A DNA stretch of 64,000 bases from positions 70,579,171 through 70,643,170 of the forward strand of contig NC_133773.1 of NCBI RefSeq assembly GCF_003597395.2. Reading direction: 5' to 3'. The DNA is from Chelonoidis abingdonii. Taxonomy: Eukaryota > Chordata > Testudines > Testudinidae. Positions 57,510 through 64,000 of this stretch are shown here, one piece after another. The translations under genes and the position numbers were made by a program. How positions within the stretch are numbered: position 1 is the stretch's first letter; every line of letters begins with the position of its first letter. Under the pieces are notes generated by a model that did no database searches, was not told the origin of the DNA, and worked only from the letters and a program-made list of their open reading frames with translations.

Positions 57510-58892
57510 ACTTTATACAGACTTCATCTTCTGCTGTACTGCAGTACCTGTGTATGCAAGAAAAAACAGGGACCACGACCTCGGAGTAGGAGAATGGTAC
57601 CAATGGTAGTGACTGCTCCATGAGCGATCTTGATGGGCGGACCCGTGAAGGCGAGGAGCCGGCGATCGACACCTGGAGCTACGGTGCCTTGGCGGAGACT
57701 TTGAGCAGGATCCCGAATGGGAACGGCATCGACGGTCATACCGCAAGGAACTGTGGTACTGCCTTCGAGATGAGGACTGTTGGCGGTCCACCACGGTCCT
57801 GTCTGTGTTTGCTCTATGAAGACGAGTGGTGCCTGGAGTCCTGATCAGATGGCACCAATCCAGACAGTCTGGCCGGTGTTGAGGGCGATCCACACGGACT
57901 AAGCCCTGAACAGTCACTGGGCAGTGAGCGGTGTCGGGAATATTCTCTCGACTGAGACCGGTACTGGGCTGGCGGTGACTGCGATGATCCCAGTGGTGGC
58001 TTGCCTCTGGAGCATGGGGCCAACATCAGCGGCGCTCCTGGCACCAGCATGGACATGACGTCCTTAGCCACCTGCAGGGCTTCGGGCGTAGATGGCATCC
58101 GGACATATGGAGAGGCCTCCTCCGAAGGGGCTGGGCTACTCTGCTCCGCATGAGTTGGAGGCCTAAGGGTCAATGGGGACCAAGGACTACCTAACATGGG
58201 TCTAGTCTCTGTCCCAGACTTCCCTCGGTGCCGTTGCAAAGAGGGAGTCTTTCCAGTCCTCTTGGCCTGCCCTGTGGAAGGGGAGCGGTGCTGACTAGTC
58301 AAAGGTACCAGAGGTTCTCCGCACACCGACGCCACGGTGCCAGGTACCAGATTGGAGCAGCGTGCTGGGGTCGGGACCAGCACCAACTCCCTCAGGATGG
58401 TCCGGTATCTAATGTTCCTTTCTTTTTTTGTCTGGGGCTTGAACGACTTGCAAATCTTACACCTTTTGCTGGTATGGGTTTTCCCCAAACAGCACAGACA
58501 GTCTGTGTGCGGGTCACTCCTTGGCATAGAACACCTACAGGAGCCACACAACTTAAATCCCAGAGCACGGGGCATGCCCTGGCCTGGGCTCACTTACTAA
58601 CTAAACTTGAAAACTAAACTGACTACAGGTACTACCGAATGAACAGTTCTGGAGACAGGCTGCAGCAAGGCTGGAGCTGAGCAGTTCCGATGCACCTTCA
58701 CTGGTGGGAAGAAGGAACTGAGGGTGTGGGGAGCAGGCAGCTCCCCTTATGCTATGCCAGGCATGCGCCACTCCAGTGGTCATGGGGGGCACTCCCCCCT
58801 ACGGGTACTGCTAAGGGAAAAACTTCCGACACTGGTGCACGTGGCAAGCACACACACCTACTGTGGAATACACAAGAGCAATCACTCAAGAA
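57510..58892 (-). mobile_element. DIRS retrotransposon 5' fragment
   Basis: On the minus strand, from about 58892, the leader reads AGTGATTGCTCTTGTGTATT, then CCACAGTAGGTGTG, GTCGGAAGTTTTTCCC, AGCAGTACCCGTAGGG and CCCTCAGTTCCTTCTT. I recognise this as the terminal-repeat and leader sequence of turtle DIRS elements. ORF1 follows, and the element breaks off near 57510, so RT, RNase H, methyltransferase and recombinase are absent. It lies in a SPOCK3 intron. Confidence 0.7.
57814..58575 (-). CDS. DIRS ORF1 (gag-like) protein, long intact frame
   Basis: The first ATG of the frame is at 58575 and gives 253 residues beginning MPRALGFKLCGSCRCSM. The N-terminus has a zinc-binding pattern: C-x2-C (residues 10 and 13), then H-x2-C-x2-C (HTDCLCC), then C-x2-C (CKIC). 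This is followed by FKPQTKKERNIRY and a long Ser/Pro/Arg-rich tail. DIRS ORF1 proteins have this Cys/His layout and a low-complexity tail and are thought to package the RNA. The frame stops at 57814, and similar Arg/Ser-rich coding carries on in another frame to about 57513, so a frameshift has probably shortened the protein. Nothing suggests that the host uses it. Confidence 0.6.
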   Translation of the reverse strand: MPRALGFKLCGSCRCSMPRSDPHTDCLCCLGKTHTSKRCKICKSFKPQTKKERNIRYRTILRELVLVPTPARCSNLVPGTVASVCGEPLVPLTSQHRSPSTGQAKRTGKTPSLQRHRGKSGTETRPMLGSPWSPLTLRPPTHAEQSSPAPSEEASPYVRMPSTPEALQVAKDVMSMLVPGAPLMLAPCSRGKPPLGSSQSPPAQYRSQSREYSRHRSLPSDCSGLSPCGSPSTPARLSGLVPSDQDSRHHSSS

Positions 58893-61800
58893 AAAAAAAG
58901 TTACAAAAACTATTTTAAAAATGGGGTAAGTATTTTTTCAATTTCCCTTATTCAAACACAGGTGAACAATTTTTGCTTAAACTTTTGAAAAATACCCAAA
59001 TTTAGTCAGAGCTTAAGTCTATAACCCAAAAAATGAGTTTGAGAAAGTAGTAAGTGACCAAAATGAAAACTAGTTAATCTTAAATATAGACGTGACCATC
59101 ACTCCCACTAAAACTATTTATAGCAAAATTAGACTGCAGAAGAAAATCCTAACTGAAACCCCTTAAAGTAAAACCTCTTACAATCACAAAAATACCTCCT
59201 GACCCACTGGAAGTTTCTAAATATTTTGAATTTGTTTTCTTGGTGTTGGTTTTTCTATGTCTTTCTCCAATACATCACCTGACACAGGTCTGCCCATGTG
59301 CCAGACTGTTAGCAGATGTCATAGGCACGCATTCCCTCACAGAGAACAAATGTTTGCTAAGCAGTGGATAAAGCTGTATATTGTGGCTGGGCCAGTTTAA
59401 TGTTTTTGAAATATGTGCTATAGATATATGTTTGACCAAGGGTATGCAGTATGCTGAGTAATCTTACTAACATGTCTCTGTATTCTGAAATATGTTTAGG
59501 TACTTCTCTTACAAATGAGACATGCTAGTGAAATTATATCATCGGTCTGCATCGATTTAAAATAGGTCTAGATGAGGTAATTCAGATCTATTCAAGCTAT
59601 TATTTCACCTGATAGAGTGGCAGATGAATCTTTAATGGCAAAAGACAGACAGTAAAGGTTGTAGAAAGTTAGACAGTAATCAAAAAATGCATATTATATC
59701 AGATGAATCCATTCAGGAACCTGCCAAGAAGTGCTTCTGCTCTTGTCTAATACCAAATGCAAGGCATTTCTGCTATTTCAATCAATTCTAGTAGCCATTA
59801 AGAGAATTAGTGTGGGGTGAAATAAAGTCATCAGCTCAAAGGTAACTTTATTCTCCTATCAATTGAAGTAATAAAAACTGACTGGTTTTATAAAACCAAC
59901 ATATATAGCTATGGAACAAATGAAGGAATTTGAAACTCATAAGTACATGTTCTAGAAATATCTTTATAATAAATATTATATAAATGTTAAGAGAAACCAA
60001 CTGTTCAATTTGTTTTCACATACAGAAAATGGTAGAATTTGTGTTGACATTTGAATATAATTTACTGATTGGAAGCAGAGTATCAGAACATGCTAATCAG
60101 TGTATCTTCCTCTGCCGCTTTTTCAAATCTGGAGCTAATGCTAATTGAGAGAGAAGTAAAAATAGTGATACTGAAAATTATAAAGAGAAATAGAACATAT
60201 ATTTCTGAAACAGTGTGATGGATTAAGTTTCCTTGCATATTTAAAACAAACAGTCTCTTCTTCTGGAGTAATATGCAGTACATTGTTTTTATAATATATG
60301 CTATGTGAACAAAATATAAATTTACTATACTGAAGTATACAAACTTTGAAAATATAATAGTTTAATATAGTAATTTTTATGAATGAGGTCTTCCAACTCC
60401 AAAAAATCCAAGGGAAGTGAATACCATAAATTAGCCTAATTGGGTAGGAAAATAAGGTTTGAATTTTTGTACTCTGTACTAGCTCACAAAGCTGAATCTG
60501 TTCTTCAAGGGAAAGGACAACCTAGCTCAGGAGGCAGAGGTCAGGTCTCTGCTGTTTTCAAAAATTACTACTGGACACTTAACTTCCATCAGGACATCCA
60601 GAGAGAAGAGCACAAGAGGCTTCAGTTTAGTCTCTACTTCAAAGGCCAGAACCTCTGACAGTTGTGAGGAAAACCAGAAGGGACAAACCTCAAAAAACTA
60701 TTAAAGTCCATTTTAATTAGATATGTAAAATGACAATTTCCCTATGTACAGAACAGAAGACAGCAGAAGGTTGGCAATATAAATAATAATATATAAGCAC
60801 TGTACCCTTAAATCGGGAAGTACCCCTCCATAGAGCATTATCCTAAAATCCAGTACTGTAATGCAGGAAATATATGGAGTCATCCTGGTACATCAGATCC
60901 ATGTGACTCGCTCTATCACTATATGAAAAACTATTCTCCTTAAAGGATAAGAAGTCACTCACATGGAGACTAAATCCTGTGCTGCTGCTCCTGTTTTTAA
61001 ACACAGTACCTTAAATGGCCATCTATGCAGTATCACTATTATTTAAGGCTGTGAACCTGAAAAGACATGGGCATGTGTTTAATCTCAAGCAGATGAATGA
61101 TCCCAATGAAATTAAGCATGTGCATAAATATTACCATTAGTAAATTTGGTAAACATTTAACTCGCTGTACATACACAAAATGAGGAAAATATTTCCATCA
61201 ATAACAATCAAAATTTACAGATAGGCAAAGAAAGAAAAATGCTGTTCAAGAATTTATGAGAGTTAAAATCCAGTGATTCAGACTTCTGAATTAGATTAGT
61301 TACAAATAGACTAGTGAATGACGAGTAAAGTAGTATGATTTTTTGATTTAAGGATATTTATTCTGTATATTTTGGCATGTGATGTTGACCATTTATAAAG
61401 CTTTAATATTTGAATCTCAATGTCTATTGTTATTAAATAATTGCCTGACCCTCCCATTTTTTCCCACGACTGTGAAAATTTAAATGGATAAAAATGGCAG
61501 TGGGAGGGGGGCTTAAAATCCACAATTTTATACAACTGTGAAAACTTAAATTGATAAAAAAATTAAATGCTTAAAAATAAACATCGATGTTATCCATTAC
61601 AATAATATTTTAAAAAATCAAAATCAAATTCTGACAAGCCTAAGTATATAGGATCTGAGCTCAAAACCTACTACACATTTGTGTTTGGTTAGCAGTTAAA
61701 GTAATATTTAAGTGTGTTGTAACAGACATTTCCCCTTAAACTAAACAATGGATAAATTACTTCTGCATTACAGAGAATCATTTCTATTTTTGTATTACGT

Positions 61801-64000
61801 CTGTTGTAAATTAGGAGACTAGTATTTTCACACAATGAACATGTCAGCAAATGACAAATTTGGCAGAAGTACAAAAAACTTTTACATTTGAAAATGAAAA
61901 TTAAAGAATTATTTTAGTTATTTTGTGCATAGCCATATTTGTTTAATTAGAGTAAAAAGGCTGCAAATTGGAAAAGTTCACACTTATAATATTATTAATG
62001 TAGTTATAATCCCACTAAACATGTTGGCCATCTTGTTACCTTTAAAGCCTACAGTTTCTGGACGATACCTTAAAATTAACAGATAAAAGCATTTTGATTT
62101 CCTCACTATTTAACTAAACATAATGGATTTTCTACTCCAGTTATTCTGTGTTATGAGATAATATAAATACTGCAGATATCATACCAGGGAACTACAGCTG
62201 CTTGTTCTTACTGCCTCAAATTAATGTTCCATACAGACATTCTGCTCTTGATTAACATATCATAAAATTTAAAATGATTTAAATTAAATTACATATTCAT
62301 TAAAATAAATCTGATCTTATTGTGTCCACACAATTGTTAAGACCACTCAGAGTCAAATATTAGGACTAAGGTGGAGTACAACTCTCACTAGAATAAACTG
62401 TAATGCACAGTAGAGATTCATAACATGTAGAATTTATATGCCAAGATATTCTATGCAACTAAAATGTGAAAGTGTGCTACCTTGTAATGGCCGTATTTTT
62501 GTAAATAAGACAATGTTCATTTCCTAATTTATTATCTGAAAGATGAAATACTGTAGTGTATTTATGTCATTTATCACTGAAAGTTTATTCTCATCTCTCT
62601 TGTCATTCCCTATCCCAACCAAAGGCGGCTTCAGACATACTGAGGTGCATATCAACATTTTCATGGAAACCATCTTTTCCCACAACAAACCTACTTTTCT
62701 TCCCTAAAGTTTACTTTTAACAATATCACTCCTCAACATGTAAGTATTTGTGACCTTTCTAGGAATATGGGTCCACATTAGGCCTAAACAGACGATGGAT
62801 TTAAATTGAGTTCGGATTTTTAGCGCAAGTTGTAGGCCCAAAACATGTAAAAAGATGAGATCATGAGAAAAATAAGTTTCTTGTGTGATATTTGTAGTGA
62901 CCCTTAAAATACCAGTTTTAAGATTTGAATGGATGCAATAGAAATAAAGAAAACATGGTTAATTGGGCACCAGGTGCAGTATATAATTGGTTAGAAATGC
63001 TTAGTCTGGTAGCTAGGAAAAAAACATACTAAAATAAGATAAGAAGGCCACCTTCTTGAATTGTTAGTGAATCTTAACAAGCCATGAATCTTGTCTCAAC
63101 AGAGCCGGGGACAGGATTCAGCCCTAAAATTCCCTCACCTAGCTTTAGTGAAGGTCTGATAACTGGCAATGACATCACCTGTTCGTCACAGTGTATAAAA
63201 AAAATACAGGTTTTCTAGGTTCTTTGTCAGTGTTTATCCTTATCCCTCTGGAAAATGCCATGATGGCAAGGTGACTCCAGAGCCTGATCCTATTGTGAAT
63301 ATTTTGTCCAGTACTCAAAACTAAATTGCTGTTAGGTGTAAAATATAGGAGTACATGCTTTTGTTTGTACACTGGGTGTAATTATCATCAACTGGCCTTT
63401 GAATTAATAAAGGAATGCTTGTGTGGAAACTGAGTCGTGATAAACCTTAAATTTATTAGGAAAACAATTTCAAACAAACCTCCACTAAGACTGATGGTAA
63501 TGCCACTCTATTGATTACAAAATTAAAAATAGAAAATACATTGAGATTTAAAATAGATTATAAATCATAACCACTTAGTCTTTTGCTCATAATACCATTA
63601 TCTTAAAAGACATAGGCATCTTGCTGGGGGGAGGCTGCTATGTTTAACTATGTTTTTATCCAACATGGTTTTGTTGTTGCAATTCTTGCATTCTTGTTCC
63701 TGTAGAGCCAGTTTTTGTTACCGTTTCTTACCATGTTGCACCAATTTACAATATCAAATTTGAGGGGAGGGAAATGTTTTAAAATTCTGTAAAGTTGCAC
63801 ACGTTATGGGAGTTGTAGAGATAATAAATAGCAGCAGCAGGAGACCTCTGCTGCAGTGTCTTTCACTTGTTCCTTTCATTGAAAAATATTTTTACCACCA
63901 CCAAGCCAAACCACTAAGCTTTCATAAAATATATGATTTAAAAACAGAGTTTGTGCAATAAGGCTGTGTCTGTAATGTTCACCAAGATCGAAAATATATT
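58893..64000. other. SPOCK3 intron to window end, nothing recognised
   Basis: 5.1 kb of AT-rich intron. No Kazal or signal-peptide exon, RNA gene or transposon terminus could be supported. Minus-strand frames of 60-75 codons here (for example 60283-60083 and 61535-61311) look like chance. Confidence 0.5.

Noticed and set aside
58228..58617. 129-codon + strand frame
   Set aside because: It is antisense to DIRS ORF1 and has no similarity of its own.
48162..64000. Kazal-domain exon of SPOCK3
   Set aside because: I looked on the minus strand for the Cys pattern and a GSDGHTY-like word and found none, so it must lie outside the window.
1..64000. tRNA-derived SINE or tRNA genes
   Set aside because: I saw no A box/B box pair or GTTCAANNC motif in tRNA-like context on either strand.

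Overview
This is a vertebrate, intron-rich and repeat-rich window, and the repeats point to a sauropsid, most likely a turtle. The evidence is abundant CR1 LINEs ending in a TATGATTCTA-type tail, Penelope-like tails, DIRS and Ngaro tyrosine-recombinase elements, many hAT MITEs and a two-gene PIF/Harbinger transposon. I recognise these as typical turtle repeats; no database search was possible. The only host gene I can support is SPOCK3 (testican-3), a secreted calcium-binding proteoglycan, on the minus strand. Its last five coding exons are at 48042-48161, 26611-26832, 18608-18670, 16616-16753 and 15042-15208. The splice phases agree at all four junctions. They encode the linker, the SPARC-type calcium-binding domain, the thyroglobulin type-1 domain and the acidic tail. 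The Kazal domain, signal peptide and promoter must lie beyond position 64000.

Region by region: 1-2.4 kb is apparently empty flank. 2.4-12.4 kb, downstream of the gene, is a nest of dead elements. An old Ngaro-like tyrosine-recombinase retrotransposon (minus strand) is split by a decayed endogenous retrovirus-like element (about 4.1-9.6 kb). That element itself holds a Penelope tail and a hAT MITE, and another hAT sits in the Ngaro part. About 13.5-15.0 kb is probably the SPOCK3 3' UTR, and 15.0-48.2 kb holds exons and introns. The introns carry a perfect 151-bp palindrome (15554-15704), a + strand CR1 with two nested hAT MITEs, a decayed minus-strand remnant of a PIN-like metazoan gene family, and a minus-strand CR1 split by a 2.8-kb insertion I cannot identify. 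From 48.2 kb to the end is one intron with a complete but decayed Harbinger element (52490-56537) and a DIRS fragment with a long intact ORF1 reading frame (57510-58892).

Apart from SPOCK3, nothing here looks like a working gene network. All the other coding signals belong to transposable elements or pseudogenes, most with stops or frameshifts. The best leads for new biology are the palindrome, the unidentified CpG-rich insertion, the Ngaro-type split repeats with their recombinase and hydrolase remnants, and the PIN-like gene remnant.
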